From the NCBI RefSeq assembly GCF_018687785.1, contig NZ_LTBL01000001.1, forward strand, positions 735,780 through 799,779: DNA of 64,000 nucleotides, given 5' to 3'. Shown here in pieces: positions 16,665-25,048 of this stretch (the stretch's first letter is position 1; the number at the start of each line of letters is the position of its first letter). The notes below the pieces were generated by a model, which did no database searches, had not been told where the DNA came from, and worked only from the letters and a program-made list of their open reading frames with translations. Made by a program: the position numbers and the translations under genes. The DNA is from Methanovulcanius yangii. Its GTDB lineage: Archaea > Halobacteriota > Methanomicrobia > Methanomicrobiales > Methanomicrobiaceae.

Positions 16665-17890
16665 GCGCAGACCTCCATAAACCCGTTTTTGAACGCTTCG
16701 ATCGTCTCCGCGGGGATCTTTGCCCCGCCGCGGGTGGCGTGTCCACCGCCGACCCCGCCGCATTCGGCGGCAAGGGTCGCCATGAGCTCCGCCAGGTTGC
16801 AGCCGGTCTTTCCGGCCGAGCGGGCGGAGACGGACCAGTTCTCGCCGCGGGGTGCCATCACCGCAAGGGGTGCGGCATTCAGGAGATCGCCTGCGAGGAC
16901 GTCCGCTGCACCGCTGACGACGTCGGGATCATCGACGACGTAGACGGGCCCGGTTGCGGTTGTCGCCGTTTTGACGGCTTCGATTACGCGGAGGCGGTAC
17001 TCCCGGGCAATCTCCCATGCCTCATCGACCGACGCGGTCGACCGGAGGCAGAGGGAGGCCCCGAGGCCCCCGTGCCCGGTCTTGCCGCAGGCGTTGATGA
17101 CGGCGGCAAGACTGTGGGCGTCGCGGATCATGCCGCGCTGGAGGTCCCAGGTGTCACCCCAGATACCGGTCATCGCCGTATCGTTCTGGACGGGGCCCAT
17201 CGCAAGGACAAGGCGCGAGAGGAGGAGATCGTAGTCCGTCTCCCCGCGGACGGTCGTCTCTTCGACGAGCGCCGTGACCGCGTCCTCGTTGCCGGAGAAG
17301 CCGTGGATGTACGGAGCCGCTGCGCAGTAGACTTTCTCGTGGACGTCCCGGCCGAAGAGCGGGATGCCCCGGCCGGGGACGATGTAGTTCTGGGCGATCC
17401 CTTCGTCGACGAGCTCCAGGTTCTTTCCTTCGATCGCCTGCCCGTCGCCGATCATCCCGAGCATCGCGAGACCGACGAGGTCACGGTTGTCTCCCATGTG
17501 CTGGGCGACCATGTAGGCGGCGCCCGCCGCGGAGAGGTTCCGTTCGCCGTCGATGCCGCAGAGCCGCGGGTTGACGTGGTAGCGGCCTTCGAACTGCGGA
17601 ATGTGGTGGTCGATGACCATCACGTCGTCGGAGAGATCCGCAAGGCCCGAGCCGAAGTCGCACAGGACGACGGCATCCGTCCCCTGCACCTCATCGGGTG
17701 AGACGCGGGGGGAGATGCGCAGGCGGACATTCGTCCCCGTGCGCAGGAGGGCATGCGTGATGATCGAGGCCGCAGCTATTCCGTCCGCATCATGGTGGCC
17801 ATAGACCTCCACGTAGTCCTGGGTCTCCAGGTGGGCGGCAAGGTCACCAGCATCGGTGTCAAGCTTGTTTGCAGCGGCGTCGGTCGTCAT
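16661..17890 (-). CDS. DHH-family phosphoesterase, archaeal RecJ-like nuclease
   Basis: 409 residues. The DHH domain shows GHHDADGIAAA, a metal Asp in VVLCDFGSG and the name-giving VMVIDHHIP; SAAGAAYMVA follows. The C-terminal DHHA1 domain ends GGVGGGHATRGGAKIP, the usual substrate-binding glycine motif. Archaeal members include GAN (the GINS-associated exonuclease of the replisome) and related RNA/ssDNA nucleases; which subgroup this is cannot be decided by eye. Placement between uS15 and pcc1 is a conserved archaeal arrangement. It starts 26 bp after the uS15 stop. Confidence 0.9.
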   Translation of the reverse strand: MTTDAAANKLDTDAGDLAAHLETQDYVEVYGHHDADGIAAASIITHALLRTGTNVRLRISPRVSPDEVQGTDAVVLCDFGSGLADLSDDVMVIDHHIPQFEGRYHVNPRLCGIDGERNLSAAGAAYMVAQHMGDNRDLVGLAMLGMIGDGQAIEGKNLELVDEGIAQNYIVPGRGIPLFGRDVHEKVYCAAAPYIHGFSGNEDAVTALVEETTVRGETDYDLLLSRLVLAMGPVQNDTAMTGIWGDTWDLQRGMIRDAHSLAAVINACGKTGHGGLGASLCLRSTASVDEAWEIAREYRLRVIEAVKTATTATGPVYVVDDPDVVSGAADVLAGDLLNAAPLAVMAPRGENWSVSARSAGKTGCNLAELMATLAAECGGVGGGHATRGGAKIPAETIEAFKNGFMEVCA

Positions 17891-17916
17891 GGTGGATGTT
17901 GCCTAATGAATCAGGT

Positions 17917-18375
17917 CTACCGTGAAATCAGGAATTCAGCGGTGTCGGGTTTGTAGGTCCATCCCTCGGGCATCTTGCCGTTGTTGACATAGTAACGGCC
18001 GAGCCTGCGCACCTTTGCCTCCGTAAGCTGGAGCTGGCGCTTGTTGTGGACATCCTTCTTGTTCTCGCTCAGGTGCTTGCGCATGCCGAGTGCCTTTACA
18101 ATGAGGTTTCTCAGGTCTTCAGGAATCTCTGAAGCGATGCCGTTCTCCGCGAGGATCTGCTCGACGCGTTTGCCGGTCGCGAGCTTCACCGAGGGGACGC
18201 CGTGTTTGTCCCTGAGGACGGAGCCGATTTCGGCCGAGGACATGCCCTGTCTGCGGAGTTCGATGATCGTCTTTACAATTTCCGTTGTGTCGGTATTGGA
18301 CCACTCCGGTGCTTCGGAGCGGAACGGGCGGACGGAGCCGGACTGGCCCCGCCGTCGTGCGTGCATTCGTGCCAT
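17917..18375 (-). CDS. rps15: Small ribosomal subunit protein uS15
   Basis: 152 residues, the archaeal/eukaryotic long form of S15 with an N-terminal extension (MARMHARRRGQSGSVRPF). The core contains GMSSAEIGSVLRDKHGVPSVK, LIVKALGMRKHLSENKKD, KRQLQLTEAKVRRLGRYY and the C-terminal GWTYKPDTAEFLISR. It binds the central domain of 16S rRNA. A Shine-Dalgarno GGTGGTGA precedes the ATG by three bases. It heads a five-gene unit through eS1. Confidence 0.97.
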   Translation of the reverse strand: MARMHARRRGQSGSVRPFRSEAPEWSNTDTTEIVKTIIELRRQGMSSAEIGSVLRDKHGVPSVKLATGKRVEQILAENGIASEIPEDLRNLIVKALGMRKHLSENKKDVHNKRQLQLTEAKVRRLGRYYVNNGKMPEGWTYKPDTAEFLISR

Positions 18376-19080
18376 TATTCACCACCTATGTTTATGGTCC
18401 GGGGATGCCGGGGAGGGCGGGTGTTTTCCGTCCTTCATCCCGGCACGGCCGGTAGATACTCGGTTGGATTTTGGTTGAATCCGTGTGGTTCGTGTGTTCG
18501 CGTCGTTCGTTTGTTGGATGTTCGTGCAGTTCATGTGAGTGTGTCCGTGTGTGTTCGGGGAACACCGCCGGGACCGGATGAGCCCGGAATCCCGTGTAAT
18601 TCGATGAATCGACTGATCTTCACTGATATGCTGATTCGCGGATCCGACTGGCCCGGCCACATTAGCGGGTCGGGCGAATCGTGGAATCGACTGAAACGTG
18701 CATGAACGTCGTCGGATTCGGTTGGTAAAGTCCTGAAAATAGTCATCACTGACTTCTTCTGTAATCCCAGAGCCGCATGAGTGCGGCCATGTCGTATGGA
18801 CACGTCGGACTTACCGAGCCAGCATCACATCTGATGTGTGTGCTGGAATAATGTCGATGGGATGGGTATTAAGGGTTGTCCCGGAGGACACCAGACAGCC
18901 GGAGAAATGAGCATGAATCAGTCACGGATATCTGATTGATAACGAAGATTTATGTGGATTTAATGCATATGAAATCCTGCACGATATGCACCATGTGCAC
19001 ACAACCATGTCTGTATCATCATGCGTTTCCACCAACTTCAATTTCATTTCAGTCAATCAATGAATCAATCAAAGTTCCCT
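18376..19080. other. 700-bp gene-free region with hairpins upstream of the uS15 operon
   Basis: No plausible protein frame. The stretch 18480-18560 is unusually G/T-rich (repeats of TGTTCGTG type), and several palindromes are present, notably at 18819-18846 and a smaller one at 18875-18893 (TGTCC/GGACA). I looked for RNase P (no GAGGAAAGTCC-like core), SRP RNA and box C/D guide signatures and found none convincing. It could hold promoters and leader for the ribosomal operon, an unrecognised structured RNA, or both. Confidence 0.4.
18819..18846. other. Strong hairpin in the gene-free region
   Basis: CCAGCA-T-CACATC-T-GATGTG-TG-TGCTGG: two perfect 6-bp stems separated by a small internal loop (T against TG). 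No T-run follows on the plus strand, so it is not a typical terminator. Confidence 0.55.
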
Positions 19081-19151
19081 GCGATTGTAGTCTAGCGGTA
19101 GGACAGTGGCTTCCCAAGCCTCTAACTCGGGTTCGAATCCCGGCAATCGCA
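19081..19151 (+). tRNA. tRNA-Gly (anticodon CCC)
   Basis: A full cloverleaf is visible: acceptor stem GCGATTG/CAATCGC, D arm GTCTAGCGGTAGGAC, anticodon loop TTCCCAA (CCC at 19113-19115), and T arm CGGGTTCGAATCCCG. There is one mismatch in the anticodon stem. CCA is not encoded and no intron is present. Confidence 0.93.
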
Positions 19152-19237
19152 TTTCTGATTTTGAGATTGCAACAGTAATTCTTCAATTCGGTGTTTCGGG
19201 CTATTCTGTTTTCAAAAAAGTTGAGGCATTGTAATTT

Positions 19238-19621
19238 TCAGCAGACTGCACAGGACATGCCAATGGTGCCGCTGGGAAGATGGAATTCATTTGCATCCGT
19301 TGCAATCATGGATTTCGGAGTAAATTTATTTCTGATTTCAAGAGTGATTTGAATATTCAGCTCAATTTTTTCTTCAGACACATCAAGATGGAAATCAATC
19401 TGGCAAGTCCTCATTAGTGCAGATTTTGACACACCAAATCGTTTCGACGCATTCTGTATCTCCACTCCTTTGACATAATTGTCATCTCCGAAATCAATGA
19501 TGACATTGTCCAGATTCACCGAGTGCAGATAATTGGCCCCTTTAAGAAAGAAATACAGACTATCGTTTTCAAAATCATAATCAATTGTATCTCCATCCGT
19601 ATGATAGTGATTTCCAGCCAT
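19238..19621 (-). CDS. DUF2283-like protein, possible antitoxin partner
   Basis: 127 residues. The N-terminal half resembles DUF2283: TIDYDFENDSLYFFLKG followed by a strand with NVIIDFGDDNYVKGVEIQNASKRFG, the usual D-x-x-x-D-x-L-Y and V-G-I-E-I-x-x-A-S-x-x-x-G pattern. A longer-than-usual C-terminal half (about 60 residues) ends in GTIGMSCAVC. DUF2283 genes often sit beside DUF4258-type genes in two-gene modules of suspected toxin-antitoxin type. This gene's ATG immediately follows the TAA of the upstream gene, so the two are cotranscribed. Confidence 0.65.
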   Translation of the reverse strand: MAGNHYHTDGDTIDYDFENDSLYFFLKGANYLHSVNLDNVIIDFGDDNYVKGVEIQNASKRFGVSKSALMRTCQIDFHLDVSEEKIELNIQITLEIRNKFTPKSMIATDANEFHLPSGTIGMSCAVC

Positions 19622-19936
19622 TTACCTCACCCTCCTGCTTCTCTCTTGCTTATAGCACGTAATTAACCGTAATATTATTTCAGGATTGGTATCATCCACA
19701 CCAACGACCATAACGAGGTCATAATTCTCGTTTAAATTGAAGAGAATTACAAATTTATCCTCTTCCTGATTTGTTATTGAGACGGGATCACCACTCCTCA
19801 GGAGTTCGTACATGCCATCAATATCAGGCATCACATCATCTTTCCGTTCCTCGTGCCGAATCCCGAAGTGACCAGTAATATTCAGGTTCTCCCGGCGTAA
19901 TCCGGAAAGCAACTGCAAGAATATTGAGATATTCAT
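19622..19936 (-). CDS. Small DUF4258-like protein, possible toxin partner
   Basis: 104 residues. The pattern HFGIRHEERKDDVMPDIDGMYELLRSGDPV followed by two long strands (KFVILFNLNENYDLVMVVGV, then EIILRLITCYK) is reminiscent of DUF4258/RelE-like folds, which begin with a conserved H-x-x-x-R helix region and end with strand-strand-helix. I am not certain of the family. It is immediately followed by the DUF2283-like gene. A TATA box at 19961-19973 lies about 27 bp upstream of the ATG, so the module is probably transcribed from here without a leader. Confidence 0.55.
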   Translation of the reverse strand: MNISIFLQLLSGLRRENLNITGHFGIRHEERKDDVMPDIDGMYELLRSGDPVSITNQEEDKFVILFNLNENYDLVMVVGVDDTNPEIILRLITCYKQERSRRVR

Positions 19937-19960
19937 TGGATCACATGGAATTTTCTAATA

Positions 19961-19973
19961 TTCTTAAATAAGG
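19961..19973 (-). promoter_or_regulatory. TATA box for the small two-gene module
   Basis: On the minus strand CCTTATTTAAGAA sits about 27 bp before the ATG at 19936, a canonical leaderless layout. Confidence 0.6.
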
Positions 19974-20155
19974 CATTCGCATTCGTGGAGAATGTGACAT
20001 TGACCGGAAATATGGAAATTAATGAGCCACACTTTCGTAGATTTATTTCGCACAAAAGAGATCTTCTCCGCTCATCCGCGGAGGACACTATCCTGCCGCC
20101 AGACTAGAATGATGACGGCAACATACAAGCACGAGTATATTTCTCCATAATTAAA

Positions 20156-22204
20156 TCATGAAATCCCCTCAATCACCCCCTTCGCACACTCCACCAATGC
20201 ATCCGCACACCCCTCCTCGATCTTCTTGCCCTTGAGCGCCTCCACATGATGGATGAATGCCTCCAAAGGCCCGACGGCGCCGTTCACATTCCCGTCCTCC
20301 AGCGAGCGGCCGGCGGCCTCGAGCTTTGCGGTCAGGCTCCGGCAGGTTCCCTTGTCAAGGCCTGCCGCCTCGACCGCCGTGATGAGATCGTCGATCGTCG
20401 GGGGCGACGGTGAGCGGACACAGATGCAGTCATCCATGACGAGCGTGTCGCTCCCGCCCGCATTCGTGACGGTCAGGCAGACGGTGCACATCCCGGCGGT
20501 GGCATAGGTGTGCACCGGGTTCTGCCCGGCGGAGGTCGTCCCGTCGCCGAACTCCCAGAACCATTCCTCCGGTTCGCCCTCCGAGAGATCGGTGAAGGCG
20601 ACCGTCAGCGGGGCCACCCCCTCCGTCACATCGGCCGCAAAAGCCGCCGACGGAGCGGGGGGAACATGCTCCTGCGGTTCATAAATGACAGTCACCCCGG
20701 CGGCCTCCAACGCCTGTATTGCCGTCATCCCCGCCGAACCGGGGGTGAGGTCGAGGCCATTGTACCGGATGTCGACCAGATCCCCCGGCCCGAGCCCGCC
20801 GGCATCGCTGTTTGCGATCAGCGGTGCGAGGTCGCCGATGCTGTTGTTCGAGAGCACCACCTCACGGAGGTCTGTCAGCCCGGCAAGGGGGCAGAGAACG
20901 GTCACGCTGTTGGTGTCGAGCCCGAGAACCTGCAGGCCTGCCGCGTACTCCAGCCCGGCGAGCGATGCGATCCCGCGCTCGGGGGCCTCAAGCGCCGTGA
21001 GCGTTTGCATATCCCCAGCGAAGATGTCGCCCGAGGGAATGCCGAGCGCCTCTCTCACCGCATCTTCGAGATTTGCATCGACAAAGAAGACATATCCACA
21101 CCAGTCAGCACTCTGGCCCTCCACCGTGCACCACGGATACTGATTGCAGCTGCAGCCGAGGTCCTGGTAGACCGCACAGCTCATACTGCTTATGATGCAG
21201 CCGCTGAACACGTTCTCCCATGATTCCCCGAGATAGACGCCGTATCCGGCGGCGAAGATACTGCAGTTCGCAAAAGTGTTCCCGTTGGAGCCGGTGAGGA
21301 CGACCCCGTCGGAGAACATGTAGTCCCACGCCTGAATGGAGCAGCCGCTGATGGTATTGGACGCCGACCCCTCCATAATGATGCCGTCATCCCTCGTGTG
21401 GCTCCCGCAATCCGTGATGGTCGTCGCGCTAGCGCCCCGGAGGATGATGCCGTTGTAGCTGTCGATGATCGCAAGGCCGTCAAACGTGTTCCCGACGGAT
21501 GGGTCGATGGTCACCCCGATGCCGCCGCCACCCAGGAAACAGCCGTCCACCAGGCAGTTCGTGAAGGTGTTGTTCGAACCCGTGACCCAAAAGCTCTCCC
21601 TCGGCCCCCCGACGCCGCCAAACCACCCGGTGAGCACCTCTTCGACGGTATTGTTGTCCGACGCCACCCGCACCCCGTTTCCCATCAAAAGGCCGATAAG
21701 GGTGCTCCCGTCGGCGGTCAGGATAATCGACCCGTCGATCGCCGCATCCCTGCCTCCGTCAATCACAAGGGCTTTGTCCACCACGACGTCCTCCCGGTAC
21801 GTTCCGGGCGTAACCAGGATCGTATCACCGGCCGATGCCGCGTCGACGGCATCCTGTATGGTCGAAAAATCGTCATCCGCCGCAGGACCGACGGTCCAGA
21901 CAAACGCCCGCACCGCCATCGCGTCGCGGACGACATACTCACGGCGGGGAGTAAAGTCTACCCCGAGGGGGATGACGCGGACACGATCATTCCCGGGATC
22001 GTTCACATAGACCGTCCCGTCCGCATCCACCGCAATGCCGTACGGGTGAACGGATTCCCTGCCGGCAGGGGCAAATGACCCCCAGACGGCGACATACTCC
22101 ACCTCGTCCGTTCCTGTAACCGGCGTGCCGGCAGTGACCCCCACCACCACCAGCATACATACCAGTACGATGACCGCCATTCTAATAGACCACATTACGT
22201 TCAC
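20156..22204 (-). CDS. Secreted mosaic protein (NHL-like start, NosD-type beta helix, LRR, PKD)
   Basis: 682 residues with a signal peptide (VIVLVCMLVVVGVTA, residues about 10-25). Then come one NHL-like blade (VHPYGIAVDADGTVYVNDPG), a right-handed parallel beta helix of NosD/periplasmic copper-binding type with N-x-F-x-N-C repeats (about 110-370), and a leucine-rich segment of SDS22 style (LEYAAGLQVLGLDTNSVTVL, about 400-505). A PKD domain (FTDLSEGEPEEWFWEFGDG, about 520-600) and a helical C-terminal domain (620-682, FIVAR-like) complete it. No C-terminal membrane anchor or sorting signal is visible. Such proteins are extracellular and usually act in adhesion or carbohydrate contact; the exact role is unknown. 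Confidence 0.75.
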   Translation of the reverse strand: MNVMWSIRMAVIVLVCMLVVVGVTAGTPVTGTDEVEYVAVWGSFAPAGRESVHPYGIAVDADGTVYVNDPGNDRVRVIPLGVDFTPRREYVVRDAMAVRAFVWTVGPAADDDFSTIQDAVDAASAGDTILVTPGTYREDVVVDKALVIDGGRDAAIDGSIILTADGSTLIGLLMGNGVRVASDNNTVEEVLTGWFGGVGGPRESFWVTGSNNTFTNCLVDGCFLGGGGIGVTIDPSVGNTFDGLAIIDSYNGIILRGASATTITDCGSHTRDDGIIMEGSASNTISGCSIQAWDYMFSDGVVLTGSNGNTFANCSIFAAGYGVYLGESWENVFSGCIISSMSCAVYQDLGCSCNQYPWCTVEGQSADWCGYVFFVDANLEDAVREALGIPSGDIFAGDMQTLTALEAPERGIASLAGLEYAAGLQVLGLDTNSVTVLCPLAGLTDLREVVLSNNSIGDLAPLIANSDAGGLGPGDLVDIRYNGLDLTPGSAGMTAIQALEAAGVTVIYEPQEHVPPAPSAAFAADVTEGVAPLTVAFTDLSEGEPEEWFWEFGDGTTSAGQNPVHTYATAGMCTVCLTVTNAGGSDTLVMDDCICVRSPSPPTIDDLITAVEAAGLDKGTCRSLTAKLEAAGRSLEDGNVNGAVGPLEAFIHHVEALKGKKIEEGCADALVECAKGVIEGIS

Positions 22205-22383
22205 CGGCGACCGATCATTTTTCCGGCAAATAATGGTATGCGAGGCGAAAAGATCGCTTCATGTCGCTTCCGGCAATCCCCCGTCACCCTTCAGTCCCAT
22301 CATGCAGGCGAGGGCACACCCACTGTCGGGAAAGAATGGAAATACTACCATTCCCAATATCCCACCCATACCGAGGAGGTCAT

Positions 22384-23271
22384 ATGCAGATCGTCCCCTT
22401 CATCCACGCCCTCCGGCATCCGTTTACGATCCCGGTGGCACCCGGTGTTGCCCTCGAGCGGTTCGTCTACTCGTTCCTCGTCTACGGCGAGACCATCACC
22501 CTCATCGACACGGGCGTCGCCGGGTGCGAGAGGCGGATCTTCGACTACATCCGGTCCACCGATCGCGAGGCATCTGATATCACGGAGATCGTCCTCACCC
22601 ATTCGCACCCCGACCACATCGGGGCGGCCCGGGCCATCCAGGAGGTGACCGGGTGCAGCATAGCCGCCCACGCCGCCGAGAAGGCATGGATCGAGGATGT
22701 CGCACTCCAGTACAGTGAACGGCCGGTGCCGGGGTTTGCCATGCTCGTGGGCGGGTCCGTGGAGGTGGACCACCCTCTCCGGGACGGCGACACCACCGAA
22801 CCGGACCCGCTCCACGAGTGGGAGCTTGAAGTGATCCACACCCCCGGCCACTCGCCCGGCTCCATCTCCATCTTCATGCACGGGAACGGCGCCCTCTTCT
22901 CCGGCGATGCGATTCCCGTCGAAGGAGACATTCCGGTCTATGACGATGCCCTCGCAACGGTTGCGTCCCTCCAAAGGCTCCGCGACCATCCCGGCATCCG
23001 GGTGCTTCTTTCGGCATGGGATGAACCCACGACCGGCGATGAGATGTATCGCCGGATGGACCGGGGAGCCGCCTACCTCCAGGCTATCCACGACGCCGTC
23101 CGGGCAAGCGCCGGGACCGGCACCACCGACCCGATGGAAGTGACCCGCCGGACCGCGGACGCGTTGGGCCTCCCTTCGGCGGCCGTCACCCCGCTCCTTG
23201 CCCGGACCATCGCAGCAAACCTCCGGCTCAGGGAGATGCCAAACCTCCTTTTGGCCCCTGCGGGGAAATGA
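22384..23271 (+). CDS. MBL-fold metallo-hydrolase
   Basis: 295 residues from the ATG at 22384, which has a strong GAGGAGG Shine-Dalgarno five bases upstream; the longer frame to 22261 has none. Metal ligands are visible as LTHSHPDHIGAA (HxHxDH), a His in VIHTPGHSPGS, and an Asp in LFSGDAIPVEGD. This is the glyoxalase II/lactonase-type metallo-beta-lactamase fold. The C-terminal helical region resembles that of the SoxH/GloB-like group. Substrate unknown. It is divergent from the mosaic surface protein gene. Confidence 0.85.
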   Translation: MQIVPFIHALRHPFTIPVAPGVALERFVYSFLVYGETITLIDTGVAGCERRIFDYIRSTDREASDITEIVLTHSHPDHIGAARAIQEVTGCSIAAHAAEKAWIEDVALQYSERPVPGFAMLVGGSVEVDHPLRDGDTTEPDPLHEWELEVIHTPGHSPGSISIFMHGNGALFSGDAIPVEGDIPVYDDALATVASLQRLRDHPGIRVLLSAWDEPTTGDEMYRRMDRGAAYLQAIHDAVRASAGTGTTDPMEVTRRTADALGLPSAAVTPLLARTIAANLRLREMPNLLLAPAGK

Positions 23272-23447
23272 ATACAGCGAGTTTCCCCGCTCCCGGCAGG
23301 GGGGACAGTGGTCACTCACAGGGGGACAGGAAGGCATCCGCCCAGCCCGCAACGCCACACCAATATTTAAAGGATCCCCTCTTTCTCCATTTTCACCGAA
23401 TCCTTTTTAAGAGAAACTATTTGAAGTATAATAATTTACCCCAATAT

Positions 23448-23546
23448 ATGCAAAGACATCCAATCGTCGATCTCTCATCCAATATCCTAATACTACTCCT
23501 GATGGTCGCCCTCATCTGGTACGCGATGATCTCGTTTGCCTTCTGA
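23448..23546 (+). CDS. Possible 32-residue single-helix membrane peptide
   Basis: A short frame, MQRHPIVDLSSN followed by a 20-residue hydrophobic helix to the end (ILILLLMVALIWYAMISFAF is the whole helix). TATA-like TATAATAATTT lies at about 23427-23437. It has the composition of a real small transmembrane peptide rather than a shadow frame, but there is no homology evidence. The candidate terminator at 23705-23736 lies downstream. Confidence 0.35.
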   Translation: MQRHPIVDLSSNILILLLMVALIWYAMISFAF

Positions 23547-23582
23547 ATGACAGTCCGGTCCGGGAGGGCGTTCGTTGAATAG

Positions 23583-23736
23583 TTCATAAAGAGACGAGCA
23601 CACTAACCCGTCAACACCTCCGGCCCCATGCCCGACGTTCAAGCAGGCCCTCCTTATCAGAGCATTCCCGAACAGGCGGCGATACGCGTTCAAAAACAGC
23701 AGCCCCGGGACAACCTCCCTGTCCCGGTCTTTTTTT
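23583..23736 (+). ncRNA. Candidate small RNA between a TATA-like box and a terminator
   Basis: TTCATAAAG at 23583-23591 could be a TATA box placing a start near 23612; the transcript would end at the hairpin/T-run at 23705-23736, giving about 125 nt. No CDS is convincing in this interval. The evidence is only promoter plus terminator; the hairpin could equally end the transcript of the upstream membrane peptide. Confidence 0.25.
23705..23736 (+). terminator. Intrinsic-type terminator hairpin
   Basis: CCGGGACA and TGTCCCGG (perfect 8-bp stem) enclose ACCTCCC and are followed by TCTTTTTTT. It is oriented for the plus strand and lies in the convergent space before the EamA gene. Confidence 0.7.
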
Positions 23737-23791
23737 CGGATTCCTATCCGCGGAAAAACAGGCAGATGTTCTGTATCCGCGGCCTGACCCT

Positions 23792-24883
23792 CTATTTGAT
23801 TTTCCCATGCCCGTGCCGGTGGTGCAGGTCCGGCTGGTGGGGGTGCTCGTGGGTCATCTCCTCGTGGAAGTGCCGGTGCGAGTGCTCCCCATTCGCCGAG
23901 AGGGGCGGCTCCGTCCCCACGTGGGCGTGGAGGTGGTGGCCGTCGTCGTGGCAGTGCCGGTGCTCATGTTCCATCGGCGGATGATAATGCGGGTGGGAGT
24001 GGTTCTCGGTGATGAGGAGGTACGCCCCCACGACCATGATGGGCAGCGCAATCCAGAAGGTGGATGCGAGCGGCTCCTCGAATATCGCAAAGGAGATCGC
24101 CACACCAAAGAACGGCGAGACGGCAAGAATCGACCCCGTCCGGGCCGTCCCGATGCCCCGGAGCGCCATCATGAAGAGCACGCTCGTGATTCCGCCGTAG
24201 CTGAAGAACCCGACGACCATCACGCCCGCGACCGTCGGCAGGGCAGGGAGGCCGCCCCCCATCAGGAGGGCTGATGCAATGATGACGGCACCCGCGACGA
24301 GTCCCTTGATGGCGACGATGGGGATGGGGTCCTTGGCGGCGATGTTTCTTGAGATGTTGTTGTCGAGCGACCAGAAGGTGCAGGCGAGAAGGATCCCGAC
24401 GGCCCCCAGCGAGAATCCCCACAACGCCGTCGGGCTGTACGAGAGAACCGCACAGGAGGCGGTGATGAGGGCAAGCGCCGTCCAGACATTCCGGCCCACG
24501 TACTCCTTAAAGAACGCCGCCGCGAGGATCGTCGTTGCGACCGCCTCGAAGTTGAGAAGGAGCGCCGCCGTCGCGGCGGGCGTCACTTCAAGCGAGATGA
24601 GGAGGACCACCGGGGCGAGGATGCCGCCGAAGAGGATCACCCCTGCAAGCCACGGCAGGTCGGCCTTCGCAAGCGGCGCCTCCATGTCGTTTCTGTCCTG
24701 CCTGCGCAGGCGGCAGACCCCGAGGTAGAGGGCGAGGCCGGCACCGCTCCCGAGATACAGGAGCCCTGCCAGCATCACGGGCCCGATGCCCGCCAGCAGG
24801 TACTTCGCCGCTGGCGCACAGGACCCGAAGAGCATCGCCGCAAGGACTGCATAGATGACCGGATTGAAAGAGTGGTTCTGCAT
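23792..24883 (-). CDS. EamA/DMT-family transporter with a histidine-rich C-terminal tail
   Basis: 363 residues. Residues 1-290 form ten hydrophobic helices in two EamA repeats (VIYAVLAAMLFGSCAPAAKYL at the start of the first; LGAVGILLACTFWSLDNNI at the start of the second), the drug/metabolite transporter fold. The last 70 residues are cytosolic and extremely His-rich (HSHPHYHPPMEHEHRHCHDD, then HEEMTHEHPHQ and HHRHGHGKIK), resembling nickel/zinc/cobalt-binding tails. This suggests metal-linked transport or metal sensing, but the substrate cannot be read from the sequence. It has its own transcription unit. Confidence 0.85.
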   Translation of the reverse strand: MQNHSFNPVIYAVLAAMLFGSCAPAAKYLLAGIGPVMLAGLLYLGSGAGLALYLGVCRLRRQDRNDMEAPLAKADLPWLAGVILFGGILAPVVLLISLEVTPAATAALLLNFEAVATTILAAAFFKEYVGRNVWTALALITASCAVLSYSPTALWGFSLGAVGILLACTFWSLDNNISRNIAAKDPIPIVAIKGLVAGAVIIASALLMGGGLPALPTVAGVMVVGFFSYGGITSVLFMMALRGIGTARTGSILAVSPFFGVAISFAIFEEPLASTFWIALPIMVVGAYLLITENHSHPHYHPPMEHEHRHCHDDGHHLHAHVGTEPPLSANGEHSHRHFHEEMTHEHPHQPDLHHRHGHGKIK

Positions 24884-25048
24884 ATGACGGTGAGAAGGAA
24901 TGTAGGTCGCCCTTTGAGCCGATAAAACTCTGCTCTTGACATACCCATGTCACGACAATACGGTGGGAACGCGCCGGCTGCAGGGAATGTCAGCGCAGAA
25001 AAATAAGGTGCCGGGGGAAACCGGCACAGGCATGAACTCCGGATGTTT

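Noticed and set aside
18600-18930. Box C/D guide RNA candidates
   Set aside because: GATGA and CTGA motifs occur, but the spacings between boxes are too short or incomplete on both strands.
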